DNA from: Eubacterium_G segne
Lineage (GTDB): Bacteria; Bacillota; Clostridia; Lachnospirales; Lachnospiraceae
DNA length: 64,000 nt
NCBI RefSeq assembly: GCF_014287775.1
Contig: NZ_JACOOZ010000011.1
Location: forward strand, 42,229 to 106,228
Reading direction: 5' to 3'
The translations under genes were made by a program, and so were the position numbers. This document shows positions 33,266-41,506 of the stretch, in pieces (the first letter of the stretch is position 1; each line of letters begins with the position of its first letter). The notes beneath the pieces are model-generated. The model was not told the DNA's origin, made no database searches, and saw only the letters and a program-made list of their open reading frames with translations.

Positions 33266-34564
33266 ATGGGAAAATATTTTCAAGAAGATATTGAGACTGC
33301 TTCCCGCGAGGAAATCGAGCAGTGGCAAAATGAAGGACTTGTATCTGTAGTAAAACGTGTTTATGAAAATGTACCTTACTACAGAGACTTGATGGACAAG
33401 GCAGGAGTTACACCTGACGATATTAAAAGCACAGCAGATTTACCGAAGCTGCCTTTTATTACAAAGGATGATTTAAGAGATGCTTATCCATATGGTTTAC
33501 TGGCAGTTCCACTTAAGGACTGTATCAGAATCCATTCCACATCAGGAACAACCGGAAGACGTGTTGTTGACTTTTATACCAAAAAAGATATTGATATGTG
33601 GTATGACGGATGTGCCCGTGCCATTGTTGCCGCTGGTGGAACTGACGAAGATGTATGCCATATTGCATACGGATACGGACTTTTCACCGGTGGTTTTGGT
33701 TTAAATGGTGGTTCCCAGAAGGTAGGATGTCTTACACTTCCTATGTCATCAGGTAATACCGACAGACAGCTTCAGTTTATGACTGACTTTGGTTCTACTA
33801 TTCTTTGCTGTACTCCTAGCTATGCTTCATATTTGGCAGAATCCATTGAAGAACGGGGACTCAAGGATCAGGTTAAGTTAAAAGCCGGCATTTTCGGTGC
33901 TGAGGCATGGTCTGAGGAAATGAGACACGATATTGAAAGCAAGCTTGGCATTAAAGCATATGATATTTACGGTCTTACGGAAATTGAAGGACCGGGAGTT
34001 GCTTTTGAATGTGAAGCACAAAATGGCATGCATATTTGTGAAGATTATTTTATTCCGGAAATCGTTGACCCTGAAACCTTAGAACCTGTTCCTGACGGAC
34101 AGATTGGTGAACTTGTATTTACAAGCTTTGCTAAAGAGGCTTTCCCTCTTATCAGATACAGAACAAAAGATATTACATATATCACAAGGGAAAAATGTTC
34201 CTGCGGACGTACTCATGCACGTGTTCACAGATTAATGGGTAGAACTGATGACATGCTTATTATAAAGGGTGTTAATGTTTATCCTTCACAGGTTGAAGAA
34301 GTTCTTATTAAACAGGGTATGCCTGCTAACTACCAGCTTATTGTTGACCGTGTAAATAACAGCGATACCATGGAAGTTCGTGTTGAAATGACACCGGAAA
34401 TGTTCTCAGATACAGTAAGTTCCATTGAAAAGAAGGAAAAAGATATTGTTTCAGCCCTTAAGAGCATGCTGGGAATTTATGCCAAGGTTAAACTTGTGGA
34501 GCCAAAGTCCATTACCCGTTCAGAAGGTAAGGCTGTCCGCATAATTGATAAACGAAAAATTTAG
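33266..34564 (+). CDS. Phenylacetate--CoA ligase family protein
   Basis: A 432-residue adenylate-forming enzyme of the PaaK family, expected to activate an aryl or short-chain carboxylate to its CoA thioester through an acyl-AMP. The P-loop-like motif HSTSGTTGRRVVDFYTKKD lies near residues 89-107, the YGLTEIEGPG motif near residue 236, and the hinge/C-terminal domain motif GRTDDMLIIKGVNVYPSQVE near residues 327-346. A CSCGRTHAR segment near 312 carries two cysteines. Length fits the family. In anaerobic Clostridia such genes are often paired with indolepyruvate ferredoxin oxidoreductase and an ACT protein; here only the ACT gene follows, 11 bases downstream. The true substrate is not certain. 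Confidence 0.92.
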   Translation: MGKYFQEDIETASREEIEQWQNEGLVSVVKRVYENVPYYRDLMDKAGVTPDDIKSTADLPKLPFITKDDLRDAYPYGLLAVPLKDCIRIHSTSGTTGRRVVDFYTKKDIDMWYDGCARAIVAAGGTDEDVCHIAYGYGLFTGGFGLNGGSQKVGCLTLPMSSGNTDRQLQFMTDFGSTILCCTPSYASYLAESIEERGLKDQVKLKAGIFGAEAWSEEMRHDIESKLGIKAYDIYGLTEIEGPGVAFECEAQNGMHICEDYFIPEIVDPETLEPVPDGQIGELVFTSFAKEAFPLIRYRTKDITYITREKCSCGRTHARVHRLMGRTDDMLIIKGVNVYPSQVEEVLIKQGMPANYQLIVDRVNNSDTMEVRVEMTPEMFSDTVSSIEKKEKDIVSALKSMLGIYAKVKLVEPKSITRSEGKAVRIIDKRKI

Positions 34565-34575
34565 GAGGTAGACTT

Positions 34576-35007
34576 ATGTACATTAATCAGATTTCAGTTT
34601 TCGTAGAAAATAAACCGGGAAATCTTGCAAATTTTACAAACTTTCTGGCAGACAATAACATAGATATCAGAGCCTTTGAAATTGCAGATTCCAGCGACTA
34701 TGGTATTATTCGTATTATAGTTGATAAACCTTTTGATACAGTAACACTTTTAAAGGATAATGATTGGATTTGTAACCTTACACAGGTTATTGGCATTAGA
34801 ATTGCTGACAAGCCAGGAGAAATGGCTGCAGTCCTTAATGTTTTAGCAGATGCCAAGGTTAGCATTGATTACGCTTACACCTTTGTAACAAGAAATACTG
34901 ATGATGCTTTAATGATTTTTCGTGTACAGGAAAACGAAAAAGTTTCATCCCTTCTTAGCAGCAAAGGTTTCAAGCTTGTAGCACAGGAAGATTTGGCAAA
35001 ACTATAA
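34576..35007 (+). CDS. Tandem ACT-domain amino-acid-binding protein
   Basis: A 143-residue protein made of two ACT domains (about residues 1-68 and 70-140). The first begins INQISVFVENKPGNLANFTN and the second IGIRIADKPGEMAAVLNVLA, each with the PGxL/M turn typical of ligand-binding ACT folds. Such proteins sense amino acids or aromatic acids and control partner enzymes. It lies 11 bases after the ligase gene with an AGGAGG site, and the ligase/ACT pairing is common in Clostridia, so it probably regulates that enzyme by binding an aromatic amino acid or its acid. A strong terminator closes the operon. Confidence 0.88.
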   Translation: MYINQISVFVENKPGNLANFTNFLADNNIDIRAFEIADSSDYGIIRIIVDKPFDTVTLLKDNDWICNLTQVIGIRIADKPGEMAAVLNVLADAKVSIDYAYTFVTRNTDDALMIFRVQENEKVSSLLSSKGFKLVAQEDLAKL

Positions 35008-35031
35008 ACTTATAAAATAACTTATCATCCA

Positions 35032-35098
35032 ATGAGGCTTCCCCTCAGATGTATTCACTACATCTGAAGGGAAGCCTCATTTATATATATATATATAT
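35032..35098. terminator. Bidirectional terminator with an (AT)8 tail
   Basis: ATGAGGCTTCCCCTCAGATG and CATCTGAAGGGAAGCCTCAT form a stem of about 20 bp with one bulge or mismatch. The plus-strand tail is a TA dinucleotide run (35082-35098) rather than a pure T tract. It serves the ACT gene and the convergent pgi. Confidence 0.85.
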
Positions 35099-35114
35099 CA
35101 CATCTAAGTTTTTA

Positions 35115-36461
35115 TTATAGACGCTTTAACAACTGTGCTGTTAAATCTTCAAATCCCGGCTTACCAAGAAGTGCAAACATGTTCTTCTTGTAGCTTTCTA
35201 CACCAGGCTGGTTGAAAGGATTTACTCCTAAAATGTAACCACTTACACCACATGCAAATTCAAACATATAGAATAACTCACCAAGATAAAACTCATTCTG
35301 CTTTGGTACGTTTACTATAATATTTGGTACATTTCCATCTGTGTGGGCAAGAATTGTTCCATTCATGGCACTCTTATTAACAAAGTCCATATCCTTTCCT
35401 GCTAAATAGTTAAGCCCGTCTAAATCCTCTGCTTCTTTACTTATTTCAATCTTTGCGTCAGTTTCTTCAACGTTGATAACTGTCTCAAACATTATTCTTG
35501 AGCCATCCTGAATAAACTGTCCCATAGAATGAAGGTCTGTTGTAAGGTCAACTGCTGCCGGGAAAATACCCTTGTTGTCCTTTCCTTCGCTTTCACCGTA
35601 AAGCTGCTTCCACCATTCACCTACATAATGAAGGCTTGGTTCGTAGTTAGCAACAATCTCTACTGACTTACCTTTTCTTAATAATATATTTCTGATTGCC
35701 GCATATTTCATGGCATCATTATCTTCAAATTGGCTATTTAATGCTCTCTCTCTTCCGCTTGCTGCACCTGCCATAAGCTGGTCAATATCAGCTCCGCTTA
35801 CTGCTATAGGAAGAAGACCTACTGCTGTAAGAACTGAGAAACGTCCTCCAACATCATCCGGTACTACGAAGCTTTCATAACCTTCTGCTGTTGCAAGTCC
35901 CTTTAAGGCTCCCTTTGACTTATCAGTTGTAGCATAAATTCTCTCTGCTGCACCTTCCTTGCCATATTTCTTCTCTAACTTCTCTCTGAATACTCTAAAA
36001 GCAATAGCAGGTTCAGTAGTTGTACCTGACTTTGAAATAATATTAACAGAAAAATCCCTGTCTCCTACTACATCAAGTAAAGCCTTTAAGTATGATGGGC
36101 TTATGCTGTTTCCTGCATAGTAGATCTCAGGTGTCTTTCTGATTTCCTTTGAGACATTGTTATAGAAACCATGTCTGAGAAACTCAATAGCAGCTCTTGC
36201 GCCTAAATATGAGCCACCAATTCCTATTACAATAAGAACTTCTGAATCACTCTGAATCTTCTGTGCCGCCTTTTTAATTCTCTCGAATTCTTCCTTGTCA
36301 TAATCTATTGGCAAGTCAATCCATCCAAGAAAGTCATTACCTGCTCCAGTCTTTTCAACTAATACTTTCTTTGCATTTTCTGCAATATCCTTCATGCTTG
36401 TCAACTCGTCATCCCCGATAAATGATTTAACTTTTGAACAATCAAGCGTTACTTTAGACAT
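35115..36461 (-). CDS. pgi: Glucose-6-phosphate isomerase
   Basis: The enzyme interconverts glucose-6-phosphate and fructose-6-phosphate in glycolysis and gluconeogenesis. The 448-residue protein belongs to the shorter Bacillota type. Visible motifs are VLIVIGIGGSYLGARAAIEF near residues 76-95, the family signature VNIISKSGTTTEPAIAFRVF near residues 138-157 with the phosphate-binding SGTT, DDVGGRFSVLTAVGLLP near 202-218 with the conserved glycine-arginine, and QPGVESYKKNMFALLG near the C-terminus with the catalytic lysine region. GGAGGAA precedes the ATG. It links the imported glucose expected from the GH3/GH81 enzymes to central metabolism. Confidence 0.96.
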   Translation of the reverse strand: MSKVTLDCSKVKSFIGDDELTSMKDIAENAKKVLVEKTGAGNDFLGWIDLPIDYDKEEFERIKKAAQKIQSDSEVLIVIGIGGSYLGARAAIEFLRHGFYNNVSKEIRKTPEIYYAGNSISPSYLKALLDVVGDRDFSVNIISKSGTTTEPAIAFRVFREKLEKKYGKEGAAERIYATTDKSKGALKGLATAEGYESFVVPDDVGGRFSVLTAVGLLPIAVSGADIDQLMAGAASGRERALNSQFEDNDAMKYAAIRNILLRKGKSVEIVANYEPSLHYVGEWWKQLYGESEGKDNKGIFPAAVDLTTDLHSMGQFIQDGSRIMFETVINVEETDAKIEISKEAEDLDGLNYLAGKDMDFVNKSAMNGTILAHTDGNVPNIIVNVPKQNEFYLGELFYMFEFACGVSGYILGVNPFNQPGVESYKKNMFALLGKPGFEDLTAQLLKRL

Positions 36462-36559
36462 ATTTCTTCCTCCGTTGTTTCTCCAAAATCATCCTTAATT
36501 ATAGGCTTAGAAAACATTTTTAGCAAGACTAAATCCAACAATTATGAAAATCCTGCACA

Positions 36560-37285
36560 TTATTGTAAAAATTCTCCAATAACTTGGTTTAATATTTGCT
36601 CTTCACTATCATTTTCACCTATTTTAGATGGTGAAAATTCTTGATTATCAGGCATATTTTTATTATATTCCACATCTATATCATTATTATCCAATATATT
36701 CTCAGTATTCTCAGTATTTTCAGTGACAACGCCCTTATATCTGGCACTGTTTTCAAGATTATCCGCCACAGAGTATGCAAGCTCTGACTTTCTATCCTCC
36801 ACATTAACCATGCGGTCTGTCATTTCCAGGCTAATTGCCACAAAAATTCCAGCCAGCACATAGGAAAATGCTACATTTTTCTGTGCCGAATTATTGTATA
36901 AATACCATCCGGCTATAGCTGTAAATCCCATAATTAAAACCACACAATACCTGATAATATTATCAATTTTTCTAATTGGTATATAGAATAGTTTACTTTT
37001 GTTAACATAGTGTTTTACAAACAAAAGAGTATTAGGCAATTCTCCGTTTACCTGCCGGATACCTTCATATTTATTTTTAATCTGACGGATAGTTGCATTT
37101 TTAGTATGCTGCATGTTCTCTGCCCTTCTAATAAGTTTCCCATAATAATGCCATACTATCCATTTTGTCACAGCACCTAATAAAAAAAGACTTCCTATTA
37201 TCAACAGAAAGTTCTCTTTATCCATTACCGTTGGTGCCACACTCTCCAACCCTTTTTCTAATTTAGTTATGTAAACTTCCAACAT
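36560..37285 (-). CDS. Membrane protein with acidic cytoplasmic tail, unknown
   Basis: A 241-residue protein with three hydrophobic segments: LLIIGSLFLLGAVTKWIVW near residues 27-45, CVVLIMGFTAIAGWYLY near 113-129 and VAFSYVLAGIFVAISLEM near 138-155. Between the first two lies a basic loop with possible coiled coil (RRAENMQHTKNATIRQIKN). The C-terminal 80 residues are acidic and low in complexity, with a threefold NTE repeat (GVVTENTENTENILDN) encoded by a 9-bp tandem repeat near 36700-36725, a potential site of slippage. I do not recognise the family. GGGGG precedes the ATG. It is transcribed alone between mtnN and pgi. Confidence 0.6.
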   Translation of the reverse strand: MLEVYITKLEKGLESVAPTVMDKENFLLIIGSLFLLGAVTKWIVWHYYGKLIRRAENMQHTKNATIRQIKNKYEGIRQVNGELPNTLLFVKHYVNKSKLFYIPIRKIDNIIRYCVVLIMGFTAIAGWYLYNNSAQKNVAFSYVLAGIFVAISLEMTDRMVNVEDRKSELAYSVADNLENSARYKGVVTENTENTENILDNNDIDVEYNKNMPDNQEFSPSKIGENDSEEQILNQVIGEFLQ

Positions 37286-37427
37286 TGCTCATTCCCCCAA
37301 ATATAAAATAGTTTTAAGACATCCCGTCCAAAATTACTATATCACATTTCAGAGGCATAAGCACTTGTAATCGTTCGTCAAATTATTCTAAAAAATTCGT
37401 AGCCGTCCTAAGCTGCTGTACACAATA

Positions 37428-38120
37428 CTACACGTTTTTGATTATCTCATTTAAAAGCAAAATGGAATTAGCTGCTGCCTTCTTTTCAAATGTGGGATAA
37501 TCCATATGAGCGCCACCATCTGCCTTGTCAGAAATTGCTCTGATAACAAGAAATGGAATGTTATTCAGGCTTGCCACATGAGCAATTGCAGCTCCCTCCA
37601 TTTCAGCACAGTCACCGCCAAAGCTGTTCTTAAGGCTTTTCTTCTTTTCGTGGGTGCTTATAAACTGGTCGCCGGATACAACCTTACCTTCAAAGACCTT
37701 TACATCAAGACCTGCTTCCTTTGCACTCTTTTTTGTAAGTTCCACCAGCTTTCTGTCTGCTTCAAATATAGAAACATCCATATCCGGAATAATTCCCTTC
37801 TCATAGCCTAATGCCGTTACATCCATATCATGTTCCTGTGCCACAGTTGATATAACAATGTCGCATATATCTATATCGTTATTAAGGGAACCTGCAACAC
37901 CTGTGTTAATAACGGCATCCACATTGTATCTGTCTGCCAATATCTGAGTACACATAGCTGCATTTACCTTGCCGATTCCACACTTTACCACTACAACATC
38001 TTTTCCGCCAATTACACCTTCATAAAAGTCCATTCCTGCAATTTTATTAATGGCGGGATTTTCCATTTCGTTTTTGAGGCTGTCCACCTCAATGTCCATA
38101 GCTCCAATAATTCCTAACAT
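37428..38120 (-). CDS. mtnN: 5'-methylthioadenosine/S-adenosylhomocysteine nucleosidase
   Basis: MtnN cleaves adenine from methylthioadenosine and S-adenosylhomocysteine, which removes inhibitors of methylation and feeds methionine salvage. The 230-residue protein has the expected length and shows GIIGAMDIEVDSLKNEM with the catalytic glutamate near residue 11, GIGKVNAAMCTQIL near 49-62, VINTGVAGSLNNDIDICDIV near 71-90, the substrate-binding CAEMEGAAIAHVA near 171-183, and the catalytic aspartate in RAISDKADGGAHMDY near 194-208. Its ATG overlaps the stop of the TSCPD gene by one base. It is the last gene of an operon with a polysaccharide-type ABC exporter. Confidence 0.95.
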   Translation of the reverse strand: MLGIIGAMDIEVDSLKNEMENPAINKIAGMDFYEGVIGGKDVVVVKCGIGKVNAAMCTQILADRYNVDAVINTGVAGSLNNDIDICDIVISTVAQEHDMDVTALGYEKGIIPDMDVSIFEADRKLVELTKKSAKEAGLDVKVFEGKVVSGDQFISTHEKKKSLKNSFGGDCAEMEGAAIAHVASLNNIPFLVIRAISDKADGGAHMDYPTFEKKAAANSILLLNEIIKNV

Positions 38121-38365
38121 TATTTCTGCTCCAAATACTGTTCCAAGGCAATTGCCAGCTGATCAGGGCATGAAGTTCCCCTGCCATTGCAGTCAATACC
38201 TTTTAATCTTTTTATTACTTCGTTAATGTCCATGCCTTCCACTAATGCTGCAACCCCCTGAGTATTTCCGTTGCATCCCATAGTAAACCTTACATTAGTT
38301 ACTTTATTATCCTCTACATCAAAATCTATAAATCTTGAGCATGTTCCCTTTGTTGTATATCTCAT
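38120..38365 (-). CDS. Small TSCPD-domain protein
   Basis: An 81-residue protein of the TSCPD family, a short domain with conserved cysteines also found at the C-terminus of B12-dependent ribonucleotide reductases. Four cysteines are seen: in KGTCSRFIDFDV, FTMGCNGNTQG, GIDCNGRG and the name-giving TSCPDQLA. The pattern suggests metal or cluster binding; the function of the stand-alone form is not known to me. It starts 4 bases after the ABC ATPase stop and overlaps mtnN by one base, so all four genes from 39925 to 37428 are probably one transcript. Confidence 0.88.
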   Translation of the reverse strand: MRYTTKGTCSRFIDFDVEDNKVTNVRFTMGCNGNTQGVAALVEGMDINEVIKRLKGIDCNGRGTSCPDQLAIALEQYLEQK

Positions 38366-38369
38366 AATT

Positions 38370-39113
38370 CTATCCTTCTATCTTCTTTCTGTACAACTCA
38401 GCCATTTCATTCATTTCTCCTTTTGCAATAAGGTTTCCATGGTCTAATAAAATAGCCTTGTTACATATTCTCTGTACCTGTGCTAAGTTATGTGAAACGA
38501 AAAGAACCGTAACACCGTGGTCAAACATAGACTGCATCTTCTTTTCGCACTTTCTTCTAAATCTGGCATCACCAACCGACAAAACTTCGTCAAGAATCAG
38601 AATGTCAGGCTCAACTACTGTTGCAATGGCAAAACCAAGTCTTGACTTCATTCCTGATGAATAGTTTTTAATAGGTACATCTATAAACTCCCCAAGCTCT
38701 GAAAATTCCAGAATTTCATCATATTTAGCCTCTAGGAATTTACGTGAAAATCCAAGTACCGAACCGTATAAGAAAATGTTTTCCCTTCCTGTATAGTTTG
38801 GATCAAAACCTGCACCTAACTCAAGAAGTGGGGCAATATGTCCCCGTCTTACCACTTCACCGGTAGTCGGCTTGTACACCCCGGCAATAATCTTTAATAT
38901 GGTACTTTTTCCTGCACCGTTAAGTCCCAGAATACCTAATCTGTCACCTTTTTCAAGTTTAAAACTTAAATTTTTTACAGCCCAAAACTCGTTAAAACGA
39001 ATCTTTTCGCCCTTTATTTTTTTAAATATTAATTCTTTTAAATTGTCTACTTTTTCTTTACTTAAATTAAAACGAATGCTGACATTATTAACTTCAAGTA
39101 CATACTTTTCCAT
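38370..39113 (-). CDS. Polysaccharide/teichoic acid ABC exporter ATPase (TagH/Wzt type)
   Basis: A 247-residue ATP-binding subunit of an exporter for cell-surface polysaccharides or teichoic acids. Motifs in order: Walker A GLNGAGKSTILKI near residues 62-74, Q-loop region around GHIAPLLELGAG, which is typical of the TagH/Wzt group, signature YSSGMKSRLGFAIA near 147-160, Walker B DILILDEVLSVGD near 166-178, and the H-loop in VLFVSHNL near 200. It lacks the C-terminal glycan-binding extension of some Wzt proteins. It follows the permease gene after 8 bases with an AGGAGG site. The exported glycan cannot be named: no dedicated glycosyltransferases are adjacent. Confidence 0.92.
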   Translation of the reverse strand: MEKYVLEVNNVSIRFNLSKEKVDNLKELIFKKIKGEKIRFNEFWAVKNLSFKLEKGDRLGILGLNGAGKSTILKIIAGVYKPTTGEVVRRGHIAPLLELGAGFDPNYTGRENIFLYGSVLGFSRKFLEAKYDEILEFSELGEFIDVPIKNYSSGMKSRLGFAIATVVEPDILILDEVLSVGDARFRRKCEKKMQSMFDHGVTVLFVSHNLAQVQRICNKAILLDHGNLIAKGEMNEMAELYRKKIEG

Positions 39114-39121
39114 AACGCCTC

Positions 39122-39925
39122 CTAAATGTGCAAGATGAATTCATCCTGATGCTTTTTAAATACATACATACCAATTATTAGTGCCACGATACTAAATATT
39201 AATGAATATATCATCATAAACAGATTTGAGAATCCATAGCTTACACTTGTAAATATAGACCCCTGCTCCATTAAAATACATCGGAAATTACTAATAATAC
39301 AATATATCGGGTTGAACTGTAATGCCAAAGTAATACCTGAATTAAGTGTATTTACATAATAGAAAATAGCTGAACAGTACATAACAAGCATTATAACTAC
39401 TTCCCAAAGGTATTCTAAGTCTCTAAAGAATACACACACTGTAGACAATATCAGTCCCGCCGCAACGCATAAAATAAGTAATATGGTTAGCGGTATAAAT
39501 ATCTCGATTATGTGCCATGTCATCCTTACTCTTAATACTATACACAATGCTGCAAGCACTATAAGTGACAGTAAGAACAAAATGTAGTTATATATAATAG
39601 CTGACAACGGATACAGGTACTTAGGTACATATATCTTCTTAATCATCGCCTGATTAGCTCTTATGGAACGCATGGCAATTTTACTTGTACTGGAGAAACA
39701 GCTAAATACCAGACGTCCACACAAAATATAAACAGGATATGTTGCATCACCTTTTCCTAATATCTTTCCGAACACAACTGTAAGTACCATTGTTGTAAGC
39801 AACGGCTCTAACAATGTCCACACCAATCCTAAATATGATCTTCTATACTTTAACTTAATACCCTTTGTTACTAATTCTTTCAGCAAATATCTGTAATGCC
39901 AAAAATTATCTATATATTCCTTCAT
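39122..39925 (-). CDS. Polysaccharide/teichoic acid ABC exporter permease (TagG/Wzm type)
   Basis: A 267-residue permease with six transmembrane segments, of the ABC-2 type that exports lipid-linked glycans. The N-terminal LKYRRSYLGLVWTLLEPLLT segment is the characteristic amphipathic entrance before the first membrane span, and the C-terminal half has LQFNPIYCIISNFRCIL. It starts an operon with the ATPase, TSCPD and mtnN genes; GGAGG precedes the ATG. A CDP-glycerol glycerophosphotransferase 12 kb away (51726-53369) makes a polyglycerol-phosphate-like polymer a reasonable but unproven cargo. Confidence 0.92.
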   Translation of the reverse strand: MKEYIDNFWHYRYLLKELVTKGIKLKYRRSYLGLVWTLLEPLLTTMVLTVVFGKILGKGDATYPVYILCGRLVFSCFSSTSKIAMRSIRANQAMIKKIYVPKYLYPLSAIIYNYILFLLSLIVLAALCIVLRVRMTWHIIEIFIPLTILLILCVAAGLILSTVCVFFRDLEYLWEVVIMLVMYCSAIFYYVNTLNSGITLALQFNPIYCIISNFRCILMEQGSIFTSVSYGFSNLFMMIYSLIFSIVALIIGMYVFKKHQDEFILHI

Positions 39926-40029
39926 GTTACCTCCATAATAACCTGCAATACTCGCATATATTATATATTATTTTGTTTTATTGTCAAATTATAATTGAAA
40001 AATGACCCTTATCTTATTAGTATACCAAA

Positions 40030-40067
40030 AAAAGTCCCGGTAGTATATTAAATATTTACTTCCAGGA
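40030..40067. other. Solitary sequence matching a unit of the CCNGG-box array
   Basis: AAAAGTCCCGGTAG at 40030-40043 is identical over 14 bases to the reverse complement of the left arm of array unit 6 (29905-29918). A second box CCAGGA starts at 40062. It lies about 110 bases upstream of the ABC exporter permease start. The gap from 39926 to 40139 holds nothing else clear. Confidence 0.4.
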
Positions 40068-40139
40068 TACATTATTTCAGATTATGACTAACATAATCAT
40101 TAAAGCTTTATTTTATACATAATTATATCAACAATTATA

Positions 40140-40223
40140 TTATTTTTTTATAAGTTTTAAAATTAAACAAACAATTCCTACTATAATGGCTGCAACAATC
40201 AATAAAAAAATACCTAATTTCAT
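40140..40223 (-). CDS. 27-residue hydrophobic peptide
   Basis: A short frame with a good AAGGGAG ribosome binding site 6 bases before its ATG encodes MKLGIFLLIVAAIIVGIVC followed by LILKLIKK. The peptide is a single membrane-spanning helix with a basic end, similar in design to type I toxins, small membrane modulators or peptide signals. It lies about 100 bases after the lipoprotein gene at the end of the putative LytTR-controlled operon. No antisense RNA promoter or terminator was confirmed, so its role is open. Confidence 0.5.
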   Translation of the reverse strand: MKLGIFLLIVAAIIVGIVCLILKLIKK

Positions 40224-40324
40224 ATGTATCTCCCTTCTTGCATTAATATTTTTGAAATTTTTAATGGGATTTTTTATCATTTTGTAAATAATAACAGATT
40301 GAACCTACCTGTCACAAATCATGT

Positions 40325-40768
40325 TTATAATTTATATATAATTAATTTTCCATCTCTTTTGACATTAAAGACACTTTTTTCTTTTGAAATATTTTTGATT
40401 TTATCATATTCTCCAACATCAAAATCGAATCCTAAATTATTTGGATTTCCATATATCTGATATACAACTTTGTCATCTAGTGTGAATATCATATACAACG
40501 TTCCCTCATCTGAAATATTATCATATATTTCATCAGAACTTATGCCAATATACTTTTCTATTTCCGACTTCTCCGTATACGGTTTTACAAAATACACACT
40601 ATTCCATTGGAAATCTGTCAAACTGTCAAGCCTTACTATGTCACTTTCCTTTTTTTTCAAAAGTGCATCTTCAAGGCTCTTATCTTCTTTTGAACATGAA
40701 ACCATAAATATAGCCAATATAGTAAACAATAACATTATTGTAACCAATCTATGTATTATCCTTTTCAT
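40325..40768 (-). CDS. Small lipoprotein, unknown
   Basis: A 147-residue lipoprotein with a signal sequence ending in FMVSC (lipobox cysteine near residue 25), then a short charged linker and a domain of about 100 residues with VYFVKPYTEKSEIEKYIGIS and TLYMIFTLDDKVVYQIYGNP. The fold is not recognisable; strand spacing would fit a small alpha/beta lipoprotein such as those that sense or inhibit extracellular proteins. GGAGA precedes the ATG. It lies 36 bases after the upstream gene and is the last sizeable gene of the metalloprotease operon. Confidence 0.6.
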   Translation of the reverse strand: MKRIIHRLVTIMLLFTILAIFMVSCSKEDKSLEDALLKKKESDIVRLDSLTDFQWNSVYFVKPYTEKSEIEKYIGISSDEIYDNISDEGTLYMIFTLDDKVVYQIYGNPNNLGFDFDVGEYDKIKNISKEKSVFNVKRDGKLIIYKL

Positions 40769-40804
40769 ATCCCTGTATCTCCACTATTTCTTAAAACAAA
40801 ATCT

Positions 40805-41473
40805 TTACCTGTCATCCAACTGTTCTTTTATATAATTACTTACTTTATACAAATCTTTAACATCTGTCAAATTATTATATATGCCCTCTTCAAATACTAC
40901 TTTCCTATTTTTTTCAATAAATAACCAGTACACACCATTTAACAATCCATAATCAGATATATCCTTTAAAACCAGCTTATCTGATCCGCTTTGCACAAAA
41001 TATTTTTCTCCTTTATCATCGTACTTTACAGGCATAAATATTCCTTCATCTCCAACCTGAAGTTTGCTGGAAATTGTTGCAATTGTCGAATTAATTGGAA
41101 CAAGAATACTTATCATTTCATTCTTCTTTATTTCTCCTCTAATTACATCGTCAACAGTGACAGTGACAATAGCCCTATAATCTTCCTTTTCACCAACCTT
41201 AATTCTTATTGGTTCTATTGATTTTACCTTTCCCCTTACAATATCAGTATCATAATCATTAAAAATTTCATATATAGATACTGCCTGCAAATCATAACTC
41301 ATTCCCCTACCAATTTCGTTATCCTTTATCGATGTAACCCTAACTCTTCCAGTGGATCTTTTTAATTTATAATCTGATTTTTTGTTATTGAGTAAATATA
41401 TTCCACCTATTAAAAAAATACAAATTATAATAATTATGACTGCTATAATTTTTTTATTTAATACTTTAAACAT
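40805..41473 (-). CDS. Membrane-anchored extracellular protein, unknown (paralogue of next gene)
   Basis: A 222-residue protein with an N-terminal membrane anchor (IIAVIIIIICIFLIGGIYLL) and an extracellular domain. The domain contains DIVRGKVKSIEPIRIKVGEK, then VTVTVDDVIRGEIKKNEMIS, then LQVGDEGIFMPVKY. The same order of elements (Asp/Ala-rich lead, IxKCxVxG or VRGxV, YxVxVxxVxKG/RG, and a later GExY/GDEG segment) is seen in the adjacent gene at 41507-42208, so the two are probably distant paralogues with a beta-barrel, OB-like design. Function is unknown. AGAGAG precedes the ATG; the gaps to both neighbours are under 40 bases. Confidence 0.6.
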   Translation of the reverse strand: MFKVLNKKIIAVIIIIICIFLIGGIYLLNNKKSDYKLKRSTGRVRVTSIKDNEIGRGMSYDLQAVSIYEIFNDYDTDIVRGKVKSIEPIRIKVGEKEDYRAIVTVTVDDVIRGEIKKNEMISILVPINSTIATISSKLQVGDEGIFMPVKYDDKGEKYFVQSGSDKLVLKDISDYGLLNGVYWLFIEKNRKVVFEEGIYNNLTDVKDLYKVSNYIKEQLDDR

Positions 41474-41506
41474 TTATACGCTCTCTTTCATAACATTTGT
41501 TTTATT

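Noticed and set aside
33067..33294. 75-residue frame before the ligase
   Set aside because: It runs through the long inverted repeat and the ligase promoter, overlaps the ligase start, and has no ribosome binding site.
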